This document shows, piece after piece, positions 1 through 5,146 of a stretch of 5,943 nt of DNA (its first letter is position 1; each line of letters starts with the position of its first letter). Position numbers and translations under genes: made by a program. This DNA comes from an uncultured Collinsella sp. GTDB taxonomy: Bacteria; Actinomycetota; Coriobacteriia; Coriobacteriales; Coriobacteriaceae. The stretch spans positions 1 through 5,943 of the forward strand of contig USPH01000093.1 of the NCBI GenBank assembly GCA_900556515.1. The letters are read 5' to 3'. The notes under the pieces were generated by a model. That model was not told where the DNA came from and searched no databases. It saw only the letters and a list, made by a program, of their open reading frames with translations.

Positions 1-47
1 GAGATCTGCGCATGTCTCGTGGGCTCGGAGATGTGTATAAGAGACAG
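1..47 (+). other. Nextera/Illumina i7-side adapter (artefact)
   Basis: This is not genomic DNA. Positions 14-47 match the Nextera Read 2 transposase adapter, and 29-47 are the 19-bp Tn5 mosaic end AGATGTGTATAAGAGACAG. Positions 1-5 (GAGAT) match the end of the Illumina P7 primer. The intervening eight bases 6-13 (CTGCGCAT) have the length and place of an i7 index; from memory they fit Nextera XT index N722. Open frames through it encode MSRGLGDVYKRQ and MGSEMCIRDS, peptides typical of adapter-contaminated database proteins. Biological sequence starts at 48. Confidence 0.98.
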
Positions 48-813
48 CCCCAAGGAGCCCGTCAAGCAGATGTTCCTGGATATCCTCAAGGAGCAGTACG
101 ACGTCGAGGAGGAGGACTTCCTCTCCGCCGAGATCGAGGTCGTGCCCGCCGGCCCCGCCCGCGACATGGGCCTCGACCGCTCCATGATTCTGGGCTATGG
201 CCATGACGACCGCGTCTGTGCCTACCCCTCCATGCTCGCCCAGATCAACGTCACCAACGTGGAGCGCACGAGTATCACGCTCATCGTCGACAAGGAGGAG
301 ATCGGTTCCGTGGGTGCCACCGGCATGACGAGTCGCTTCTTCGAGAACACCGTCGCCGAGATCATGATGCTCGCCGGCGAGGACAGCCCGCTGGCTCTGC
401 GCCGCGCGCTCGCCCGCAGCCGTATGCTCTCCTCCGACGTGTCCGCCGGCTTCGACCCGGGCTATGCCGGCAAGTTCGAGACCAAGAACGCCGCCTTCAT
501 GGGTCGCGGCCTGTGCTTTAACAAGTACACGGGCAGCCGCGGCAAGGGCGGCTCTAACGACGCCGACGCCGAGTATGTGGCCCTCGTCCGCGACATCATG
601 GACGAGGCCGGCGTGGACTTCCAGACCTGCGAGCTCGGCCGCGTCAACGCTGGTGGCGGCGGCACCATCGCCTACATCATGGCCAAGTACGGCATGAACG
701 TCATCGACTCCGGCGTTGCCGTCCTGTCCATGCACGCCCTGTGGGAGGTCGCCAACAAGGCCGACATCTACGAGGCATATCGCGGTTACAAGGCCTTCAT
801 CGAGCGAGCCTAA
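48..813 (+). CDS. M18 family metalloaminopeptidase, C-terminal part (5' truncated by contig end)
   Basis: This is a partial gene of about 254 native codons; the frame's apparent start lies in the adapter, so the true N-terminus is missing. It resembles class I M18 aminopeptidases, cytosolic dinuclear-zinc enzymes that remove N-terminal residues (often acidic ones) from peptides. Visible motifs are D-K-E-E-I-G-S at 289-309 (metal Asp, catalytic Glu, metal Glu), S-S-D-V-S with a metal-ligand Asp at 436-438, the family block K-Y-T-G-S-R-G-K near 523-546, and a late S-M-H with the last metal-ligand His at 733-735, followed by E-V-A-N-K-A-D-I-Y-E-A-Y. Family members are roughly 460 residues, so about 200 residues with the first metal His are lost. 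The frame ends with TAA at 811-813, 15 bp before a terminator-like hairpin. Family assignment is firm; substrate preference is not visible. Confidence 0.93.
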
Positions 814-827
814 CCAACCCTTCATCA

Positions 828-898
828 GTTGCGGTGAAATACGGACTAAACTGGCCCATAAACAGCCAAAACAGACCGTATTCCACCGCAACTTTTTT
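828..898 (+). terminator. Palindromic repeat acting as intrinsic terminator (copy 1)
   Basis: The left arm 828-844 pairs with the right arm 876-892 over 17 positions with a single A/C mismatch. Past an A/A mismatch, two further pairs extend the stem inward, and a small TGGC/GCCA stem lies in the loop. T6 follows at 893-898, so it has the form of a rho-independent terminator for the aminopeptidase gene. Its right arm plus T-run, TATTCCACCGCAACTTTT (879-896), recurs exactly at 1815-1832, so it is also a dispersed repeat. The T-run ends four bases before the yaaA Shine-Dalgarno site. Confidence 0.8.
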
Positions 899-913
899 GG
901 CAGAGGAGAGCCC

Positions 914-1723
914 ATGCTGCAGGTCATCATTTCGCCCGCCAAGCAGATGCGCGCGGCCCAAGATGCTTTTGAAGTCCTGGGCATCCCACCCTTTGTGCGC
1001 GAGACGGCTCGCCTCCACCGCGCACTGCTAGATATCGAGCGGAATGAAGGCAGCGGCGGCCTGCAGGCGCTGTGGAACGTGAGTGACAAACTGCTGGGAC
1101 CTTGCCTCAACACCCTGCATGAGTTCGGGCCCATCCTGAAAAGCGGCGATCTCGACAATCCCGCACTCGCCCGTCACCTCTCCCCTGCCGCCATGTCCTA
1201 TCACGGCATTCAATACCAGAGCATGGCACCCGAGGTGATGGATTCCGCGCAGCTCGCATGGCTGCAAGACCATCTGTGGATCCTCTCCGGCCTCTACGGG
1301 TGCGTTCGTCCCTTTCATGCCGTCGAACCGTATCGGCTGGAGATGGGCGCGAAGCTTGTCGTCGACGGTGCCCGAGACCTCTACGCATTTTGGAGCGATA
1401 AGCTCGCGCGGGCTATCGCCCCGGCAGGTTCAAACACCACGATCGTCAACCTCGCCAGCGTAGAGTATGCCAAAGCCGTTCTGCCCCACCTCGCGGGCGA
1501 CGCCACAGCCGTCACGTGCCTCTTTGGCGAGGGTATCCGCAACGGGAAGCCCATCCAACGGTCGACCGCCAGCAAAAAGGCGCGCGGCTCCATGGTGCGG
1601 TGGATGGCAGAAAACAAGCTCGAGGATGCAAGCGAACTTACTGCATTCAACATCGGCTATCGCCACGTCCCCGAGCTCTCATACCTAGGCACCCTCATGT
1701 TCATCAACGAACAGATGCTCTAG
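914..1723 (+). CDS. yaaA: YaaA family peroxide stress protein (DUF328/UPF0246)
   Basis: The product is 269 residues; E. coli YaaA is about 258. In E. coli, YaaA is induced by hydrogen peroxide and lowers intracellular free iron, limiting Fenton damage; DNA binding has also been reported. Visible family blocks are I-S-P-A-K-Q-M at residues 6-12, S-Y-H-G-I-Q-Y near 95-101, L-S-G-L-Y-G-x-x-R-P at 124-133, Y-R-L-E-M-G at 140-145, N-L-A-S-x-E-Y at 179-185 and K-K-A-R-G at 221-225. The ATG at 914 is chosen because GAGGAG (903-908) lies five bases upstream and the family N-terminus begins there; the frame stays open upstream to 716 only by overlapping the aminopeptidase gene. A terminator-like hairpin ends just before the Shine-Dalgarno site, so expression probably depends on read-through or on a promoter I cannot identify. 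Role here is inferred by homology. Confidence 0.95.
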   Translation: MLQVIISPAKQMRAAQDAFEVLGIPPFVRETARLHRALLDIERNEGSGGLQALWNVSDKLLGPCLNTLHEFGPILKSGDLDNPALARHLSPAAMSYHGIQYQSMAPEVMDSAQLAWLQDHLWILSGLYGCVRPFHAVEPYRLEMGAKLVVDGARDLYAFWSDKLARAIAPAGSNTTIVNLASVEYAKAVLPHLAGDATAVTCLFGEGIRNGKPIQRSTASKKARGSMVRWMAENKLEDASELTAFNIGYRHVPELSYLGTLMFINEQML

Positions 1724-1766
1724 AGCCGGCACCCAACACTGACCCGCTCAGCCTTCTCTATATAAC

Positions 1767-1832
1767 TTGCGGTGGAATAATTCCTATTTGAGCCTTTTTC
1801 GCACAACCAGGAACTATTCCACCGCAACTTTT
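1767..1832 (+). terminator. Palindromic repeat acting as terminator between convergent genes (copy 2)
   Basis: The arms TTGCGGTGGAATAATTCCT (1767-1785) and 1809-1827 pair over 19 positions with one A/C mismatch around a 23-nt loop, followed by T4 at 1829-1832. It sits between yaaA (+) and the membrane-protein gene (-) and could terminate yaaA transcripts. The outer 13 bases of each arm match copy 1 at 828-898 (one difference on the left arm, none on the right), whereas the interior is unrelated. The minus-strand side lacks a good T-run, so termination of the opposing gene is less certain. Confidence 0.75.
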
Positions 1833-1857
1833 ATGAATTGGCTGCTAGGCTCGACAC

Positions 1858-2379
1858 CTATTCTGCTAGACCGTCGGCCTTTGCAATCCCGTTTGTCGAA
1901 CCGTCCTGATAGACAATCTTGACGTGCTCGACCTCGGACACCGCAACACCCGACGGGGGCTCCAGGCGCCATTCCGTCAGCGCGATATCCATCGTCGTGG
2001 GCACATCCCCTTGATCTTTGAGCTTCACCGTCAACGTTTTGAACGTCGCATCATACGTCACGCGTTCGATTTCCTCACCAGGAATAGACCCACCACTCAG
2101 CTGCAACTGCACAAACTCATCGCACGGGTACCAATAATCGCCCGGAACGGCGAGCGTATTGGCATTACCGCCAGTACTCCTCACCGTCATAATCGGTAGG
2201 CTATCATCAGCCTCGAACTCCCATGCAGCGCCGCCGCGACCACCAAACGTCCAGATACAAAAGGCAATCACCAGCACGGCAAGCACCGCAAAACCGATCG
2301 CGACAAGGCCATGGTGCGCACGGCTTTCCTCGGCCGATACATCCCATTGCGTCTCTCGATATAGATGCTTGTCTTCCAT
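1858..2379 (-). CDS. Small single-pass membrane protein, unknown function
   Basis: The product is 173 residues and I do not recognise the family. A charged N-terminus of about 23 residues precedes one hydrophobic segment at residues 24-45 (G-L-V-A-I-G-F-A-V-L-A-V-L-V-I-A-F-C-I-W), then a Gly/Arg stretch and a polar C-terminal domain of about 125 residues with alternating hydrophobic residues suggesting beta strands. The lack of a cleavage-like small-residue motif favours an uncleaved anchor with the C-terminal domain probably outside, though orientation is uncertain. The ATG at 2379 is supported by a perfect AGGAGG five bases upstream (2385-2390). The open frame continues upstream antisense through thiC, but that extension has no support. 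It is divergent from thiC and convergent with yaaA. There is one Cys in the membrane segment and one in the tail, and no enzymatic motif. Confidence 0.85.
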   Translation of the reverse strand: MEDKHLYRETQWDVSAEESRAHHGLVAIGFAVLAVLVIAFCIWTFGGRGGAAWEFEADDSLPIMTVRSTGGNANTLAVPGDYWYPCDEFVQLQLSGGSIPGEEIERVTYDATFKTLTVKLKDQGDVPTTMDIALTEWRLEPPSGVAVSEVEHVKIVYQDGSTNGIAKADGLAE

Positions 2380-2429
2380 GTTCGCCTCCTCACAGGCACG
2401 CTCGTTAGGCCAATCGTACCCATTCGAGC

Positions 2430-2435
2430 TATACT
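2430..2435 (+). promoter_or_regulatory. Candidate -10 element of the thiC promoter
   Basis: TATACT differs from the TATAAT consensus at one position. It would place the transcript start near 2442, about ten bases before the riboswitch, as expected for a leader that begins with the aptamer. No convincing -35 hexamer is seen at 16-18 bp; TTAGGC at 2405-2410 is poor and 19 bp away. The site is a candidate only. Confidence 0.45.
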
Positions 2436-2451
2436 TGAGCCCATTACATAA

Positions 2452-2546
2452 ACGGGGGGCTTGCAGGACAAGACGGCAGGCTGAGATTGGGCGCGCCCGC
2501 CCTGACCCGCAAACCTGATATGGGTAATGCCAACGAAGGGAGCCGT
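2452..2546 (+). promoter_or_regulatory. TPP riboswitch (THI element) controlling thiC
   Basis: The conserved aptamer landmarks occur in order: G-rich P2 strand (2454-2459), a P3-like stem GCTTGC/GCAGGC (2459-2464 with 2476-2481), CTGAGAT (2481-2487), ACCC (2505-2508), ACCTGAT (2513-2519), TAATGCC (2525-2531) and GAAGGGA (2535-2541). A short P1 can form between ACGG (2452-2455) and CCGT (2543-2546). A GC-rich self-complementary insert, GGGCGCGCCC (2489-2498), sits between CTGAGAT and ACCC. Thiamine pyrophosphate binding closes this fold. The aptamer ends only a few bases before the start codon and no terminator follows, so control is most likely translational, through masking of the Shine-Dalgarno site at its 3' edge. 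Confidence 0.95.
2538..2542 (+). promoter_or_regulatory. thiC ribosome-binding site embedded in riboswitch 3' end
   Basis: GGGAG lies eight bases before the ATG at 2551 and overlaps the conserved aptamer bases GAAGGGA. This sets the thiC start. The alternative in-frame ATG at 2527 lies inside the conserved TAATGCC aptamer loop, has no ribosome-binding site of its own, and would add eight residues (M-P-T-K-G-A-V-P) encoded by riboswitch sequence. Confidence 0.85.
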
Positions 2547-2550
2547 GCCA

Positions 2551-3885
2551 ATGAGCACACAGACCGAGCCCAAGCTCGTCACGCAAATCGACTTCGCCCG
2601 CGCCGGGCAGATCACACCGCAGATGAAGGAGGTCGCCGAGCGCGAGCATCGCGACCCCGAGTACATCCGCGAGCGCGTGGCCGACGGCCGCATCGCCATT
2701 CCTGCCAACATCGTGCACATCAAAAAAGGCATGCGCGCCTTTGGCGTCGGTGAGGGCCTGTCCACCAAGGTCAACGTGAACTTGGGCATCTCGGGCGACA
2801 AGGCCGATGCCGCCGAGGAATGGAAGAAGGTCAAGATCGCCGAGGACTTTGGCGCCGACGCCATCATGGACCTCTCCAACTCGGGCAAGACGCGCCAGTT
2901 CCGCCAGCAGCTCATCGACGAGACGCCGCTCATGGTAGGTACCGTCCCCATGTACGACGCCATCGGCTACATGGAAAAGCCGCTGGTCAAGCTTACCAAG
3001 GACGACCTGTTCGAGGTCGTGCGCGCGCACGCCGAGGACGGCGTGGACTTTATGACCATCCACTGCGGCATAAACAAGTCGGTCACAAAGACCTTTAAGG
3101 AGACCGGCCGCCTCATGAACATCGTGAGCCGCGGCGGCTCGCTGCTGTTTGGCTGGATGGAGGTCACCGGTAACGAGAACCCGTTCTATGAGTTCTACGA
3201 CGAGCTGCTCGAAATCTGCCACGAGTACGACGTGACGATTTCGCTCGGCGACTCCTGTCGCCCGGGCTGCCTCTACGACTCCAACGACGCCACCGAGACC
3301 GCCGAGATGATCGAGCTGGGCAAGCTGTGCAAGCGCGCATGGGCCGCCGGCGTCCAGGTTATGGTCGAGGGTCCGGGCCACATGGCGCTCGACGAGATCG
3401 CCGCCAACATGAAACTGCAGAAGCGCCTGTGCCACAACGCCCCGTTCTATGTGCTCGGGCCGCTGGTGACCGATATCGGCGTGGGCTACGACCACATCAC
3501 CGCTGCCATCGGCGGCGCTATCTCCGCCAGCTCCGGCGCCGACTTCCTGTGCTACGTGACGCCGGCCGAGCACTTGTGCCTGCCCAACGCCCAGGACGTG
3601 CTCGACGGCCTCATGGCCACCAAGATTGCCGCACACGCCGCCGACATCGCCAAGAAGGTGCCGCACACCCGCGACATGGACGACAAGATGGGCCAGGCAC
3701 GCCGCAAGCTCGACTGGGACGCCATGTGGGAGTGCGCGCTCGACCCGGTTACGGGCAAGAAGCGCTACGAGGAGTCCCCCGCCGCCACCGAGGGCACTTG
3801 CACCATGTGTGGCAAGATGTGCGCCGTCCGCACCGTCAACAAGATCTTCGAGGGCACCACGATCGACCTCGGCATGGAGGACTAA
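2551..3885 (+). CDS. thiC: Phosphomethylpyrimidine synthase ThiC (short form)
   Basis: The product is 444 residues. This cytosolic radical-SAM enzyme with a [4Fe-4S] cluster converts 5-aminoimidazole ribotide to HMP-P, the pyrimidine precursor of thiamine. Recognisable blocks are I-P-A-N near residue 50, N-V-N-L-G near 75, D-L-S-N-S-G-K-T near 109, the D-F-M-T-I-H-C-G core near 167-174, S-L-G-D-S-C-R-P-G near 231, E-G-P-G-H-M with His277 and G-Y-D-H-I-T with His315 (the two expected metal-binding His), then T-C-T-M-C-G-K-M-C with Cys417, 420 and 424 as cluster ligands. Cysteine spacing is CX2CX3C, one residue shorter than the CX2CX4C usual in E. coli-type ThiC. The length fits the shorter form lacking the extended N-terminal region. 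It is preceded by a TPP riboswitch and followed after 182 bp by thiD. The frame ends with TAA. Confidence 0.98.
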   Translation: MSTQTEPKLVTQIDFARAGQITPQMKEVAEREHRDPEYIRERVADGRIAIPANIVHIKKGMRAFGVGEGLSTKVNVNLGISGDKADAAEEWKKVKIAEDFGADAIMDLSNSGKTRQFRQQLIDETPLMVGTVPMYDAIGYMEKPLVKLTKDDLFEVVRAHAEDGVDFMTIHCGINKSVTKTFKETGRLMNIVSRGGSLLFGWMEVTGNENPFYEFYDELLEICHEYDVTISLGDSCRPGCLYDSNDATETAEMIELGKLCKRAWAAGVQVMVEGPGHMALDEIAANMKLQKRLCHNAPFYVLGPLVTDIGVGYDHITAAIGGAISASSGADFLCYVTPAEHLCLPNAQDVLDGLMATKIAAHAADIAKKVPHTRDMDDKMGQARRKLDWDAMWECALDPVTGKKRYEESPAATEGTCTMCGKMCAVRTVNKIFEGTTIDLGMED

Positions 3886-3890
3886 CCCTG

Positions 3891-3915
3891 TCGCCGCGGC
3901 CGCTTCTGGCGGCGA
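3891..3915 (+). terminator. Short GC hairpin after thiC, weak terminator candidate
   Basis: TCGCCGC (3891-3897) pairs with GCGGCGA (3909-3915) around an 11-nt loop, five bases after the thiC stop codon. No T-run follows, so it may be a 3'-end stabilising hairpin rather than a terminator. Confidence 0.3.
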
Positions 3916-3980
3916 GCTGGTGCCTGTCAATTGTTGACTTGTGAACATTTACTTACATTTGCGTAGAGATTGCATCGCCC

Positions 3981-4010
3981 GCCCGGGTTCGGCATAGAGT
4001 CGGCCCGGGC
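3981..4010 (+). terminator. GC-rich hairpin between thiC and thiD
   Basis: GCCCGGGTT (3981-3989) pairs with GGCCCGGGC (4002-4010): seven GC pairs and two G-U pairs around a 12-nt loop. It is followed by ATCTTTATAA, a weak T-tract. It could partly terminate thiC transcripts or shape the leader of a thiC-thiD mRNA. Confidence 0.45.
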
Positions 4011-4015
4011 ATCTT

Positions 4016-4021
4016 TATAAT
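4016..4021 (+). promoter_or_regulatory. Candidate -10 element for thiD
   Basis: This is a perfect TATAAT 46 bp upstream of the thiD start. The -35 position falls on CATAGA (3993-3998), a poor match located in the hairpin loop. A TTGACT at 3934-3939 is too far away to pair with it. It may serve as a separate thiD promoter, or it may be only the AT-rich tail of the hairpin before it. Confidence 0.35.
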
Positions 4022-4067
4022 GCTGGCTTAAAGACCCATTTGATTCCGACCGAACAAGGGAGCGAAC

Positions 4068-4898
4068 ATGGATCGTAGTAAGGTACCTGCCGTCCTGTCC
4101 ATCGCGGGATCCGATTCCAGCGGTGGCGCCGGCATTCAGGCCGACATCAAGACCATCACGGCGCACCGCCTGTATGCCGAGACGGCCATCACCGCCATCA
4201 CAGCGCAAAACACACTGGGCGTTACCGCCGTGCAGGATATCTCGCCAGATATCGTAGCCGCGCAAATTGACGCCGTTTTTGACGATATCCGCCCAAGCGC
4301 CGTCAAGATCGGCATGGTTTCTTCTGTCGAGATTATCGAAGTCATCGCCGACCGCTTGAGCGCCTGGAACGCAACGAACGTGGTCGTCGACCCCGTCATG
4401 GTCGCCACCTCGGGCGCGCGGCTGATTGCCGAAGATGCCGCCGAGGCGCTCACCCGCCGCCTGTTCCCGCTAGCGACGGTTATCACGCCCAATATTCCCG
4501 AGGCCATGGCCCTGCTCGACTACGAGGTCGACTCCGAGCGCACGCAGCAAAATGCTGCCATGCTCCTCACCCGCCGCTTTGGTTGCGCATCCCTCGTTAA
4601 GGGTGGGCATCTTGTCAACGAGGCCAACGATGTACTGGCCGAACCCGCGCCACTCGATGACGAGGGCAACCATCTGGGAGATCCACTCACCACGTGGTTC
4701 CGCCACAAGCGCATCGAGACCGACAACACGCACGGCACCGGATGCACGCTCTCGTCCGCCATCGCCTGCGCGCTGGCTCAGGGCATGGATCTTGCCGACG
4801 CTGTCAACGCCGGCAAGGCATACCTAACGGGCGCTCTGGCCGCCGGCTTTGACATGGGCAAAGGCTCCGGCCCCGTCAACCACATGTGGCAGTATTAA
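4068..4898 (+). CDS. thiD: Hydroxymethylpyrimidine/phosphomethylpyrimidine kinase ThiD
   Basis: The product is 276 residues, normal length for the family. This ribokinase-fold cytosolic enzyme phosphorylates HMP to HMP-P and then HMP-PP, which is joined to the thiazole phosphate to make thiamine phosphate. Visible blocks are A-G-S-D-S-S-G-G-A-G-I-Q-A-D at residues 13-26 (substrate-binding glycine-rich segment), E-T-A-I-T-A-I-T-A-Q-N-T near 41-52, V-K-I-G-M near 79-83, D-P-V-M-V-A-T-S-G near 108-116, T-P-N-I-P-E-A near 143-149, V-K-G-G-H near 180, and the anion hole/catalytic H-G-T-G-C-T at 222-227 with Cys226. The ATG at 4068 has AAGGGAG (4056-4062) five bases upstream. It follows thiC but has no TPP aptamer of its own, so it is either co-transcribed or separately driven. 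It ends before a hairpin-rich gap. Confidence 0.97.
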   Translation: MDRSKVPAVLSIAGSDSSGGAGIQADIKTITAHRLYAETAITAITAQNTLGVTAVQDISPDIVAAQIDAVFDDIRPSAVKIGMVSSVEIIEVIADRLSAWNATNVVVDPVMVATSGARLIAEDAAEALTRRLFPLATVITPNIPEAMALLDYEVDSERTQQNAAMLLTRRFGCASLVKGGHLVNEANDVLAEPAPLDDEGNHLGDPLTTWFRHKRIETDNTHGTGCTLSSAIACALAQGMDLADAVNAGKAYLTGALAAGFDMGKGSGPVNHMWQY

Positions 4899-4912
4899 GA
4901 TTCGCAGCCCAA

Positions 4913-4947
4913 GCCACCGCAAAGGTGCCTGTCCCCTTCGTGGTGGT
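4913..4947 (+). repeat. Hairpin repeat A after thiD
   Basis: GCCACCGC (4913-4920) pairs with GTGGTGGT (4940-4947), with two G-U pairs. The segment 4914-4932 (CCACCGCAAAGGTGCCTGT) matches 5111-5129 at 17 of 19 positions, and both are followed by a GGTGGTT arm. It includes GGTGCCTGTCCCC (4924-4936), a motif I associate from memory with REP-like repeats in several bacteria. It has no T-run, so it is not a strong terminator by itself. Confidence 0.6.
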
Positions 4948-4957
4948 TCCCGCAAAT

Positions 4958-5019
4958 ATCTCAATCTGTAACAGTTAGAGTCCATTTCTAGGTCTACCTA
5001 TTACAGATCGAGATTTTTT
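4958..5019 (+). terminator. Inverted-repeat unit 1 with T6: likely thiD terminator
   Basis: The arms ATCTCAATCTGTAACA (4958-4973) and TATTACAGATCGAGAT (4999-5014) pair at 14 of 16 positions around a 25-nt spacer. T6 runs from 5014 to 5019, giving an intrinsic-terminator shape on the plus strand. The left arm recurs exactly at 5038-5053, so the unit is one of two copies of a 57-bp repeat. Confidence 0.7.
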
Positions 5020-5037
5020 ATTCGCACCCTTTTATTT

Positions 5038-5094
5038 ATCTCAATCTGTAACAATTACTCGGCAAAATCAACCCCAGATGTTACAGATCGAGAC
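5038..5094. repeat. Inverted-repeat unit 2 (57 bp)
   Basis: The arms ATCTCAATCTGTAACA (5038-5053) and TGTTACAGATCGAGAC (5079-5094) pair at 14 of 16 positions around a 25-nt spacer. The left arm is identical to that of unit 1, and the right arm matches at 14 of 16. The spacer has the same length as in unit 1 but no evident sequence similarity. No T-run follows on the plus strand. Confidence 0.8.
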
Positions 5095-5141
5095 AAACAA
5101 ACGCCCCAAACCACCGCAAAGATGGCTGTGGTGGTTTGGGG
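5092..5141 (-). terminator. Intrinsic terminator of the SGNH hydrolase gene (hairpin repeat B)
   Basis: CCCCAAACCACC (5104-5115) and GGTGGTTTGGGG (5130-5141) are perfectly complementary over 12 bp; two inner pairs including one G-U can extend the stem. On the minus strand the hairpin begins five bases after the stop codon and is followed by CGTTTGTTTGTC, a broken T-tract. The hairpin is related to repeat A at 4913-4947. Confidence 0.75.
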
Positions 5142-5146
5142 TCGGA

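Noticed and set aside
716..913. Extended N-terminus of YaaA
   Set aside because: It overlaps the aminopeptidase gene and crosses the terminator hairpin; family homology and GAGGAG place the start at 914.
2527..2550. Upstream in-frame ATG for thiC
   Set aside because: It is part of the conserved TAATGCC of the TPP aptamer and has no ribosome-binding site; 2551 does.
3919..3928. GGTGCCTGTC after thiC as a third copy of the motif at 4924-4933
   Set aside because: Only ten bases match with no shared hairpin context; it could be chance.
1858..3948. Long minus-strand open frame of 696 codons
   Set aside because: Beyond 2379 it runs antisense through thiC, whose plus-strand protein is unmistakable; the open antisense frame follows from GC-rich codon use. 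Only the 173-codon portion after AGGAGG is supported.
4958..5094. Mini-CRISPR array (constant 16-mers and 25-nt spacers)
   Set aside because: The constant sequences alternate as inverted arms rather than direct repeats flanking each spacer, with a 23-nt AT-rich gap between units, and no cas gene is present.
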